Origin: Eucalyptus grandis
Lineage: Eukaryota; Streptophyta; Magnoliopsida; Myrtales; Myrtaceae
NCBI RefSeq assembly: GCF_016545825.1
Contig: NC_052618.1
Coordinates: 41,734,196-41,798,195, forward strand
Length of the DNA stretch: 64,000 nt
Direction of reading: 5' to 3'
The notes under the pieces were generated by a model. That model saw only the letters and a list, made by a program, of their open reading frames with translations, had not been told where the DNA came from and ran no database searches. A program made the translations under genes and the position numbers. Of the stretch, positions 1 through 10,455 are shown piece by piece. Numbering within the stretch: position 1 is the first letter of the stretch; every line of letters starts with the position of its first letter.

Positions 1-772
1 TTGATTGAAATCATGGTTGCATTGTAGATGATGCATATATAATGCCAGATTAGGTGGTATCGTTTACGGAAACCTAGCAATAGGAGGTCCGTGATCATGA
101 TTTTAGACTACATTTATACATTGTACCACTTTATTAATTATTCTCTACGTACACTCTTTTCGAGTTGCAGCACTAGGTTGATTTTATCACAAAATCGCAC
201 CTAAATCCGTATTTAGAGATATATGCGTTGCTTTCTTTATTTTAGCGATCTGTACACTTTTTAGTTTAAAAGATATAACATATAACTATTAAGCTATTAA
301 AGTATAAGTCTTATTTTATTATTATCTCTGAAGTTTGACACTTCCCCATAATTAGTATATAATGCAAAGTGCCCTTCGGCGGTAGAAACTAATTATGATC
401 ACGCATGCATACGTTCAGGGGAAAATAGGGATCCTATGTGGAAAAGTGGTAGGTTTTGAAATGATCAATTCCAAAAGAAAGTTAGTTTTGATCCACAATT
501 CTCGTACTTTTCGAACTGTTTGTTATGCAGTCAAATCCCTTAGGTTTTTCTGATCGAATCAAAACATTAGCATAGAACTGTTTGTTATACAGTTAATGAG
601 ACTTTGACATGGGGCCTATGACCCCTAGCTAGGGATCATGTCGGAGAAGGTCTTGGCTCTCTTCTTGTGGTGTAGGTACATAGTCTCGCCTGATCTTGTT
701 TATTCCGTGTTGCCAATAAAATACATGACATCACCTATGACATCATCTATATAATTGATGTTGCCAACAAGT
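1..772. other. Intergenic DNA, nothing recognised
   Basis: AT-rich sequence with no open frame of useful length and no recognisable repeat. It ends at the target duplication of the first Mutator-like element. Confidence 0.6.
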
Positions 773-781
773 GACAAGAGG

Positions 782-1564
782 CAGGAGAATTACCAAAAAA
801 GTTCTAAACTTATTGTAATTGTACTAATTCGGTCATAATTTTTTTAAACAATTTAGTCCTAAACCTTTTATAATTGTGCCAATTTAGTTCATTTGGCCAA
901 AATTGGCCGGTCGGCGCTATGTGGATGTCAGCCGTTCGGCAAAAGCTGACGTGGCAATTATTCATTTATTTATATATATATTTTTTCGAATTTTTAAATA
1001 TTTTTTGAATTTGTTATTTCTTTCTTTTTTCCACCTTCTCATTCCTCTAGGCAAGGGCTGGCGAGGTCAGCCTTGTCGGCTGGTGGCAAGGCTTGTCCCT
1101 GTCGGCCACCGACAAAGGCGAGCCTTGCCCGGTGCGACGAGGAGGCCGCCGTCGCCAAATTAGGCAAGGTTGAGCCTCACTGTCCCTAGGCAAGGAGCCT
1201 CGCCAACCATTGGTGAGGTAGACCCTTGCTTTGGATTTGGTGAGGCCAAGCCACGCTAGATATGGCGGGGCCTTGCCGACCCTCGCCTTTGGCCGGTCTT
1301 TGGAAGGAGAAGGTGGAAAAAGAAAAAGAAATAAAGAAATAAAAAATTCAAAAAATATTTTGAAAAATAAAAAAATATTAAAAAATTGCTATGTTAGCTT
1401 TTGCTGGATGGCAGGCATCCACGTCAGTGCTAACCGGCTAATTTTGGCCAGATGGACTAAACTGGCATAATTGTAAAAGATTTATGACTAAATTAGCTAA
1501 AAAAAAGTTTAGGACTGAATTGACACAATTATAATAGATTTAGGACTTTTTTGGTAATGCTCCC
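782..1564. mobile_element. Non-autonomous Mutator-like element, copy A
   Basis: The two ends are long imperfect inverted repeats: the left end reads ATTACCAAAAAAGTTCTAAA and the right end, reverse-complemented, gives nearly the same bases. The similarity runs for well over 100 bases and includes a 'tgccaatttagt'-type motif. Flanks are GACAAGAGG at 773-781 and AACAAGAGG at 1565-1573, 8 of 9 bases identical, as expected of the 9-bp duplication made by Mutator-like transposases. The centre (about 1040-1310) is GC-rich and made of decayed GCGAGG/CCTTGCC words. No transposase is encoded, so movement would need a partner element. Short open frames inside are low-complexity by-products of the core. 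Confidence 0.75.
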
Positions 1565-1573
1565 AACAAGAGG

Positions 1574-2476
1574 TTCAATCGCCAATTCAAGTAAATTAGA
1601 AGATTTAATTCTGAAAGTAAAAGTTCAGCTATCCGATTACGCGCTTCGCCTAAAACTCGGAGACTACACCAGAGAGGACTTGACCCTTGAATGAAGGAGA
1701 AAGTCAAAACCCTTGCAGCCGTCCCAGCGAAGGAAATCGTAAGGAAAAAAGATAATGAGGTTGTTGTGCAGGACGAAGGCGAATTGGAATCAGCAAGAAA
1801 TTACGAAAAGAAGGGGAATATATTAGGGCTGAATGACATGCAAAAATGCCCTCTCTCTCTCTCTCGCTTTCTCTCTCCCCAACGCTTTACGTGAGTCGAG
1901 ACTATGATCTTCGAGTGACACCGTGTCTCCTGAACTTTTTAACATTGGATCAAGAAATAAAAAAATCAAAATCGTCCAGGTTGAGATATATTAAGAATGA
2001 AAGATTAGAAGGGCACAATATTTACTTTGTTCTTAAAATGAATAGCAGAGCAAAGGAAAAATCATAGCGGAGTAGAATCGCCATTCATCATCATTACCAA
2101 TTTTCTATTCTATTTTGCCTCCTATCCTAGCGAGTCTTGAGCAATCATGAAGGCGTTTGAAACGATTGCTTAAGAAAATCTTATTATCATCATTCACTTA
2201 ATATATTTACTTCTTTAAAAAAATTTCTCGTTGTTATATGTTTTCAAGAACTCTACGCGTTCATAAAGTATAGATAGTGAATAAAATGAGACACTCATTA
2301 ATAATTTTTCTTTGTCTCATAATTATGGTTAATTATCCTATATAAGAAGTAACTGATCAATATGATGTCGATGAGGTAAGTTTGTTAATCCTCAAATCAT
2401 TTAACTTCTAGCAATTTGCTAATTTATTTATATTAAATTCCAGATAATTGGGAGAATCTTGTTCAACTCGCCTACT
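1574..2476. other. Intergenic DNA
   Basis: No gene seen. It contains a short CT-rich tract near 1853-1880 and otherwise AT-rich DNA up to the next element. Confidence 0.55.
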
Positions 2477-2486
2477 TAAATAAGCA

Positions 2487-3184
2487 GGGAAAATTGTCCA
2501 AAAAGTACTAAATCTATTATATTTTTAGCAATTTAGTTATAAATTTTTCAATTTTGCCAATTCAGTCATAAACATTTTCACTTATTGCCAATTGAGTCCA
2601 TCCGGTCAATTTTGGATGTAAATTACTAAAGTGCATTGCTAGCACAGACATGGTACTTTTTAAATAATATTTTGAATTTTAAAATTGTTTCTACTTCTTC
2701 TTCTTCAACCCTCGCTAGCCATTGGAGAGGGCCACCGACCCTCACTAGCTTTGGGTAAGGGCATCATTCCCCTCGCTAGTTGTTTGGCGAGGGCCGCAAT
2801 GCCCTTGCTAGTGAAAGCAAGGGTGCATGAACCCTCGCCCAAAAACAGCAAGGGCCATGATGCCCTTGTCAATTTTGGCTAGGTGAGGGTTGGTTGGCTC
2901 TCACCTATGGCTAGCCAGGGTCGCCAGCCACTAGTCCAAAAACCCAAAAAGAAAAGTGAAAAAAGAAGGAGAAAAAATCATAAAAATTCAAAATATTATT
3001 AAAAGGTGCAACGTTAGCGCCGGCCGTCTATGTTAGTAATTTTTTATTTATTTATCAAAATTGATCGGATGGACTTAATTGACAAGAGATGAAAAATGTT
3101 TAGGATTGACTTGACAAAATTAAACATTTTATGATTAAATTAGCAAAAATACAATATGTTCGGGATTTTTCCAACAGTTTTCCC
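2487..3184. mobile_element. Non-autonomous Mutator-like element, copy B
   Basis: A 698-bp element bounded by a perfect 10-bp target duplication TAAATAAGCA at 2477-2486 and 3185-3194. The ends are GGGAAAATTGTCC on the left and its approximate reverse complement on the right, with subterminal 'gccaattgagtccatccggt'-like bases mirrored near 3055-3085. The GC-rich core (about 2690-2940) repeats the words CCCTCGC, GCAAGGGC and GATGCCCTTG. The ends match copies A and D, while the core is closest to copy C. No transposase is present. Confidence 0.8.
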
Positions 3185-3620
3185 TAAATAAGCATCGATA
3201 CCACATTTTGGTATTTGTATGACTTCCATATACGATGTAGATACATAATGAAAATAAGAGAGATTTTAAGAAATATTCAAGGAAATTAAATTCTAAGTGA
3301 CAATAAAGAAATGTTGACAAAATGAAAGGATATAAATTACAGATTGATGAGATATGTGTAAAAATCATGTTTTAATATGGTAGAATTTACTTGCGTCTCG
3401 GAAATTTAAATTAAAACAATTAAAATAAAAAATAAAGTAATGCTAAAATTAAAAAAATGTTAATGTAAGATACCTTAAATAATGGTAGAGAATCTATTAA
3501 AAGGGAATAAGATCAATCAGAAAATATTAATACAAGGTAAAAAATCAAAGTCCACTTGGATTAGTTCCCCACTCTAACTGCTCTTCCTCCCATAGCTAGA
3601 AAAAACCTGTTCTTTTATCC

Positions 3621-3643
3621 TCTCTCTCTCTCTCTCTCTCTCC
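3621..3643. repeat. CT microsatellite
   Basis: Uninterrupted CT dinucleotide repeat of about 11 units. Confidence 0.95.
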
Positions 3644-5119
3644 ACTTTTATATAGATTTTGTCTATAAGTTACGGGTCTTGTTTTATGTACTCCTGTTTG
3701 CCCATACATCACTGTCTGTCCTCTCATCCCTGCAAGGAAAAAAAATAATCACCAATAACATTTGGATATCTATTGACCCATTAAATCATGGGCTTTTCAA
3801 GAGGTATCTTTTACAAGTAGAAAAAAAAATAACGAAAATTTACTTATGGATTGAGATCTTTTAAACTTATATGATACATTTACAATGGAAGTTTTCTCTC
3901 TAGAGAAATTGACATGTCGGCATCAAGAAATATGGACGGATCGTGTCTATTTTCTCCTTCTTCTTTTGTCCTTCCCTTTTCTCTTATCTTCCTTTACATT
4001 TTTGCCCTTCCCCTCCCACACAAGCACAAGCACAATCATAGCTTGGTAACCCCTGCACAAAGTCACCACCAACATCGGTGCCCCATCGTTGTCGCGAAGC
4101 CGCGCGGCCCCACCGTGTGTGGTGTCGCCGTTAGGATCACCACAACCACCCCATGCGCGACCCTTCTCGCCCTCCATATCTCATCCTTGTCACACGCCCT
4201 CTTTCTTTGCTTAGGCATTGCTGCGGCGAAGGCCGTGGTCTTTGATTCACAAGGGATTAACACAGTGATCGCTGTTGAGCAAAGCTAGCCCCTATTTGTC
4301 GCAGAGGCGGAGAGGGTGAGATGGTGTAGTCAACGGTGGCGAGGACACAAAGGGGTGATGGGCAACGATCGAGTGAGCAACAGGGTGGCCCTTTGGTCTT
4401 CTCGGAGTCGCTACACACCATGTAGTTATACCTAAAGTTTAAGTAACAGCTAAAAAGGAAAAAATCGATGTGCATGCTAAAAATTGTTTTAGTATGTTAG
4501 TATTTAGGTGAAATCGTAAATCCTTTGGTACCACCACTAGGTGAAAAAGGTGGAGAATATTTCCTTGGACGTGAGGATTACTTGCGTTGCATTCAAAGGG
4601 GGGCATGCAACGCAATACGCAATAAAAAGCCAATTCCAAGCAAAAGTGGGACTCTCGTAAAGGTGTTTCTCTGACCCAAAAAAGAAAAAAGAAAGAAATA
4701 AAGAAAGATCTTTCTCTTTTTATTCTTATTTTTATCCTACACACTTTGGGTAGAATTTAGTTTACACAGATTCTCTTGTGCAAGTCCAATCTAGATAATC
4801 GACTTTGTTTTTCGAATGTTTTCTACAACATATGTATGCATACATTTAGGTCAGATTGTGTACAAAAGAAAGATCAATTTTTTTTTTTGAATTTTTTTTG
4901 AATTTTTTTTTATCCTCTTTAACTTTGGGAAGGCCACCCCCACAACCCACTTACGTGGAAGACATGACAAAACTATTAAAATGAGCCTACAGAAGGCATG
5001 TCCCTCCCGGAAATCCTTCTTTTATTCCCACTATCGAATTCAAAAATCACGCAGAGAACGTACCCAGCCATTTCTATCATAGTCATGTCTCCATCACAAG
5101 ATTGCAAAAGCAAGAATGT

Positions 5120-5123
<4 letters not shown>

Positions 5124-5168
<45 letters not shown>

Positions 5169-5209
5169 CAAAAGCAAGAATGTTTATGAGAGAGAGAGAG
5201 AGAGAGAGG
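5124..5209. repeat. Two GA microsatellites with duplicated flank
   Basis: A GA run at 5124-5165 is followed by a second one at 5188-5209. Each is preceded by a near-identical stretch (CAAAAGCAAGAATGT at about 5105 and 5169), so repeat and flank were duplicated together. Confidence 0.9.
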
Positions 5210-7401
5210 TGCTTTGGGTACCTTATCATCCAAGGTATATCAAAGCAAAGAGTGGTGTGAAAGCAAAATGGTTTTGTGTCTCTTTCTCTTGTTTACACAA
5301 GAGGTTGGTCTAGTTCTATTCTGTCACTTTTAGGCGAAGACAATCAAGGGTGTCCATTACAACTTTGAATGCTGCCAAAGGAGCTTCTGTTGCTTGAATT
5401 GTCAAAGATATTGGCCTTGGTCTTGCTATACCAAAAAAAAAAAAAAAAAAAAAAAAGGAAGAAGAAGAAATAGTTGAATGCTTGTTCCATCAACTAGAAA
5501 TACAGAATATTAAATACAAAGGGTGCATTCGATTGACATCGTCTGAATTTGAAGTGGTTAATTAATGTTTTACAACGCTTCCTGAAATGATTGACCCATC
5601 AAGAAGCAAATAATTGCATTTTCAGACTCAGCAAGATCACCCAAATAGAAAGCCGCTCAACGGGGGCTGCTGGCGATAGTGAAAAAGCGCATCCACACCG
5701 GTCGGACAGGCAACGGTGAGCAGCGATTCCATTGTCCAGTTGGAACATACCTTGTAGTCAGCGATTTTGAAATTTTGATATCTACTTGGAACTTATCATG
5801 TTTAGTTGTGCCGGTTCCATAGGTTTTTTTTTGCACAACCCCAGTTTACATGCAATTGATGACATTTAAATGTGCGATCTTCGGTTCTTGAGTTGGACAT
5901 CCCTAACATTCTACCCAATTACTTTAAATATAGAATTATAACGACTATTACTTTACCAGCAAATCCTACTTAATTTAAAATATTTGAACATCGGAAGGTG
6001 CTCAAGATGGCTAACAAGAGCCCATTTGTTCACAAATGGAGTTTGTAATTGTCATGGGTGTCGCATGAGCGTCAGCTACTACATACCGCCATTGTTATTA
6101 AAGGATGGGTGGTGATGCCATTTGTGTGTGTGTCACCCTTTTAAAATTTTTCAATCAATTTGTTGATGTGACGTCAAGTATTTGATTGTATTTTTTTGAA
6201 CAAGTTTAAGATGTGATTATACCGTTTGAAAAATCGGTTCCACTTCCATTATAAATTTAGGGATTTCCGTGTTGGGGAATGCAACATATACACAAAGATA
6301 CGTCATTAAAGATTTGATTACTACGTGATAACTTTTTTTTATTGGAATTTTTTATGGAATCGATTATTCAACTCACGGATGTCACTTATTTCACACTCAA
6401 TTAAAGCTTATCACATAGTTCTATACATTCTAATGACGCTTGTACCGCGTCAGGCGCTTTTCTCTAGTGAATTCGCGAAAAGAAATCGGTACAAAAGAAA
6501 AGAAATCACATAAAAACATGAAAGGGCTCAGAGAATGATAGCATGTTTGACTAAGTTGGGTTGACGGGCTTTTTTAGAGGGGGGCAAAAAGAAGTAAAAT
6601 GAAAACAGGAAGCAAAGTACACACATGCACTCCAACCCCAAGAATCAAAGATGAAACCCTGACAAATTTACAGCAGCGGCAAGGGAGTCGCCATGCACTC
6701 TTCCCTCGATTTCAACACTTTAAACAAAAGCAAAAGCGAGACCAAGACGAATGCCCCACTTTGTTTACAATCCCCACAAATTCACATGCATGGACTGACA
6801 CTGGCACTCATTATACCCACATGCACATGCAAAAAATGATAACCCTCTAACCCTCTCTCTCTCTCTCTCTCTCAAGCAATGTCGTTCTGATGGAGCATTG
6901 ATGATGATCATGATGATGGTGTTGATGATGAATCGATGACGAGATGAAGACAATTTCCTCCTCCCCTTTCTTTCCCATCCTCATCACCATTGCTTCGACC
7001 TGAGCTCCAACTATCTAGTGGACGAAAGGCAGTTAGCGAAAAAGAGGTCACTCTTTTTGGTCTCACGGGAATATGCAACAACATCAAAAAAGTTATATTG
7101 CTATGATACATATTGGTCCCCCTTTCCCTCTCTTTCTCTCTTTCTCTAGAGAGGATCCCATGCATGATATTTACGTATACAGCAAAGCATGCTTTTCACA
7201 TCTATCCATCCTCATTTTGTGGGGAAGCTCTCGAGTGATGGTTGAACTTGTGGCATTTACTACTCGATCACAGACCTCAGAATAAATGAATCTTTCGGGT
7301 CCACACACCCACAAGTGCACGCACAGATCGACGTTTCCCATTGATGAATGCACAAGGTTTTGAAGCGTCCTTGACATGCTTTACTTGGCATGTGATGTCC
7401 A

Positions 7402-7404
<3 letters not shown>

Positions 7405-7445
<41 letters not shown>
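7405..7445. repeat. TA microsatellite
   Basis: About 20 uninterrupted TA units, followed by degenerate TATG units to about 7480. Confidence 0.95.
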
Positions 7446-7456
<11 letters not shown>

Positions 7457-7750
7457 GTATGTTATATAGTATATGTATATGTATTCCTTAGAGTTAACAT
7501 GGTTGGTTGGACATAAGGGATTTCCAACTTAGAAATTAGAGATCGCACGTGCAAGTCTTACAAACTCACCAGCCGCGTGCCAATTGCTCTTGCAAAAGCA
7601 ACTTGCACAAGCTGAACTTTCAATTTAATTGGTTAATGGGACTTAGAGGGTGCTTTATAAGTCTTCAAGTAACCTGAACTCACTATCTATTGCTTGTATT
7701 CATCGTTGTCTATATTGCGATCTAAGGTTGCCAACCATAGGAGACCCTAA

Positions 7751-8419
7751 GGCCCTGTTTGGCAAAAAGTATTTCTGTTCTCCGGAACAAAATTTTTTGT
7801 TCTTTTGTTCTGGAGAACAAAAAAAAAAAAAAAAAAACGTGTTTGGTAAAACTTTTGTTCCCTAGGAATGCATTTAGAACAGAAACAAGAAATAAAAAAA
7901 AGTTGCTTCTTGTTCCCGGGAACAATTTTGAGAAACACTTATTTTTTCTTTCCTTCTTCTTCCTTTTGGCTGATCGCCAACCTCGGCCATGGCCGGTGAC
8001 CTTGTTGGAGCATTGCTGGCCCTCGGCGAGGCCGAGCTCGCCCAGTCACCGGTGAGGCTCGACCTTGCCTAGGCGGCGCGAGGTCGGCCTCGCCGGGGCC
8101 GCGACACTCTAGCGAGGTCGCCAACCCTCGTTGGTCGGTCGCCGGCCATGGCCAAGGCCGGTGACTAGCCAAAAGGAAGAAAGAAGGAAAAAAAAAAAAG
8201 AAAAAAAAAAGGAAAAATATAATAACAATATTGAAAAATTAAAAAAATAAATAAATTTATACAAGTTTATCAAACACATTTCTATTCTTGAAATATAATT
8301 TTTTTTGCGGTTACCAAACGCGTTTTTATGCTCATAAATTATTCTCGGGAACAGAAATAGAAAAAACTATTTTTGTTCAAAAATTATTCTCTAGAACAGA
8401 AATGTTACCAAACGTGACC
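7751..8419. mobile_element. Harbinger/Tourist-like non-autonomous element, copy E
   Basis: The left end GGCCCTGTTTGGCAA and the reverse-complemented right end GGTCACGTTTGGTAAC form a terminal inverted repeat. Both sides are flanked by TAA (7748-7750 and 8420-8422), the 3-bp duplication typical of PIF/Harbinger insertions. The subterminal parts hold several short palindromes of the type GTTC-N4-GAAC, for example GTTCCCGGGAAC near 7913. The core (about 7960-8180) is GC-rich and has the same GCGAGG/CTCGACCTTGCC vocabulary as the Mutator-like elements here. No transposase is encoded. Assignment rests on the end sequence and target-site size, so hAT-like alternatives are less likely but not excluded. 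Confidence 0.65.
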
Positions 8420-8640
8420 TAAGTTGCCAAAGGTTGGGTCATCACTTTCATCACTTGCTCATGACATTTGCGGTCATGATTTCATCTGTCTTTGCAGCGG
8501 GAGAGGGGTAAATTTGTCTAAACCTAAGGGTATTTGGCCATCTTGACTTCATAAGATCCACATCCTATGTAGTATTTATATGCCTGTATGTATAAATTAG
8601 TGAAAGAACGAAATATTTTTAAAGCGTGTAGTAAGATATG

Positions 8641-9271
8641 GGAAAAAGTACATAAAAAGTGTAGAAAAAAAGAAGTCATAAACCTATTATATTGATACCA
8701 ATTTGGTTCTATACTTTTTAGTTATTTTCATATTAGTAGCAATTGAGTTCATCTAGTCAATTCAGGTCGGAGATCGTTAACGTGAACGCCAGCCGTCTTA
8801 TGTGGCATAATTGACGCCGCTGTGGATAAATTTTATAAATTTTAAATATTTTTTCTGAACTATTTTATTATTTTATATTCTTTCTTTTCATTTTTATACA
8901 CTTTGGGCTTGCAAGAGCCTTCATGTCCTTGCCCAAACCAAGTGACAATCTGGGCGAGGGCTTGATGCCCTTGCTTGTAGCTAGTAAGGGTGTAGAGGCC
9001 CTTGCCTTGCCCATAGGTCGTGTGTGGCTTGCGACCTTACTAGCCCACAGTTGGATAAAAAAAAGAAAGGAAAGAAAATAAAACGAAAAAAAAGTAATAA
9101 AATCCATGAACATTTAAAAATTGTTCACATTAGTGCCAGTTGTGCAACGTTTGATGGTCAGTGTCCATGTCAATTATTTTAAGCCTAAATTAGCTAGATA
9201 AACTGAATTATTACCAATGTCAAATGATTTATGATTAACTTAATATTAGTGCAATAGATTTATGACTTGTG
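8641..9271. mobile_element. Non-autonomous Mutator-like element, copy C (decayed)
   Basis: The inner parts of the ends still pair: AAGTCATAAACCTATT at about 8673 mirrors AATAGATTTATGACTT at about 9254. The outermost bases are eroded. AGATATG occurs at 8634-8640 and 9272-9278 and is a plausible remnant of a 9-bp target duplication. The GC-rich core (about 8900-9050) contains GATGCCCTTGCTTG and GCAAGGG-type words and resembles copy B. Confidence 0.6.
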
Positions 9272-9292
9272 AGATATGTGTCGAATTGTAGA

Positions 9293-9298
<6 letters not shown>

Positions 9299-9332
<34 letters not shown>
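9299..9332. repeat. GA microsatellite
   Basis: About 17 uninterrupted AG units directly beyond copy C, within otherwise featureless AT-rich DNA (9279-9590). Confidence 0.95.
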
Positions 9333-9334
<2 letters not shown>

Positions 9335-9593
9335 GCTAATTTAGTGGGCAAGAAGAAAAATCAAACTTGGCAATCTCAATAAGCAAAATAATTCATCATT
9401 TAATCTAATAGATTGATTGTATCGTCCTATATTTCTAGGCAATATAGACAAAATTAAACGGGGAAAGTAAATCTAACTTGAAAGAAATAAGTCAAGATAA
9501 ATATCATAAATCCTAGATAATTCCAAATTATCAAATTAAATAAGGAACCAAGTTAGTAAGGTGATTGGAGCATTTTACCTATTGGGTCATTTA

Positions 9594-10452
9594 GGGTTTG
9601 TTTGTTAACTTGCTAAATAATGATTGATTCTATTCTTTTGTTCCTGAGAACAAAAAAAGAATAGCAATCCGTTTGGTAAATTTTTTGTTTCTGGGAACAA
9701 ACTTGTTCTCATGAATTTTGGAACAAGATCAAGAAATAAAAAAAAAAGTTGCTTCTTTGTTCTCGAGAACAATTATAGAATTAAGCCCAATCTATTTTTC
9801 TTTTTTCTCTTTTCTTTTCTTCTTTTCTCCTTCTCTCTTCTTCTTCCTCCTAGTCAGTCACCGGTCACTACTGGCCACCGCCATCGTCACCGATAGTTGC
9901 CAACGGTTGGCTAGGCAAGGTCTAATGAGCTCGTCGGAGGCTCGCCAAGCACTGCAGGCTTGCCTGGCCACCACAAGCCTCGGCCTCGCAAATCTAGGCT
10001 AGTCTCACTTGGCCACCAGCGAGGCTCGACCTTGCTCAAGCCTTGTGAGGTCAGCCTCACCCTGGCCTGGAGAGGCCCAGCCTCATGTCGGTGGCCTAGT
10101 GAGGCTCACCTGGCCACTGGCTCGCTTGGCCATTGGCGAGGTTGAGGCTTTGACAAGCTTGCCGGACCTCGCTCACCTAGTGTCGATGATCGGCCACAAA
10201 GAAGGAGGAAGAAGAAGAGAAAAGGAAAAATGAAAAAGTGAAAGATAAAAAAAAAATCTAATAAAAGTATTAAAAAATTAAAAGATACAAAAATTTTAAG
10301 AGTCTTACCAAATGCATTTCTATTTCAAAAATAAAAATTTTGAATAGTTACCAAACGCCCTCTGCTCAAAAATTGTTCTGAGAATAGAACAAAAAAGAAT
10401 AATTACTGAGCGAAAATTGTTTCCAAAAATAGAATTGTTATCAAGCACACTT
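9594..10452. mobile_element. Harbinger/Tourist-like non-autonomous element, copy F
   Basis: An older relative of the element at 7751-8419. The left end GGGTTTGTTTGTTAAC and the reverse-complemented right end AAGTGTGCTTGATAAC are imperfect inverted repeats flanked by TTA at 9591-9593 and 10453-10455. It has the same subterminal palindromes (GTTCCTGAGAAC near 9641, GTTCTCGAGAAC near 9760) and the same AAAGTTGCTTCTT stretch as copy E. The GC-rich core (about 9845-10200) shares the 15-base word GAGGCTCGACCTTGC with copy E. No transposase is encoded. Confidence 0.6.
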
Positions 10453-10455
10453 TTA

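Larger units (their letters stand above)
3195..7747. other. Intergenic DNA with microsatellites
   Basis: No gene can be supported. A somewhat GC-rich patch at about 4040-4260 gives open frames on both strands, but none has a recognisable domain. The block carries several CT, GA and TA microsatellites and a poly-A run near 5430-5456. Open frames rich in Arg-Glu or Ser-Leu are translations of these repeats. Confidence 0.5.

Noticed and set aside
903..1470. Small open frames within the Mutator-like element, and similar ones near 8,000, 10,000, 40,100 and 42,300
   Set aside because: All are read-through of the low-complexity GC-rich cores; no shared protein emerges.
3914..4288. 124-codon plus-strand frame in a GC-richer patch
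   Set aside because: No domain, a competing open frame on the other strand and no splice or promoter signals.
7405..7480. Long TA run considered as a replication origin or matrix-attachment site
   Set aside because: A simple dinucleotide microsatellite explains it; nothing else supports a special role.
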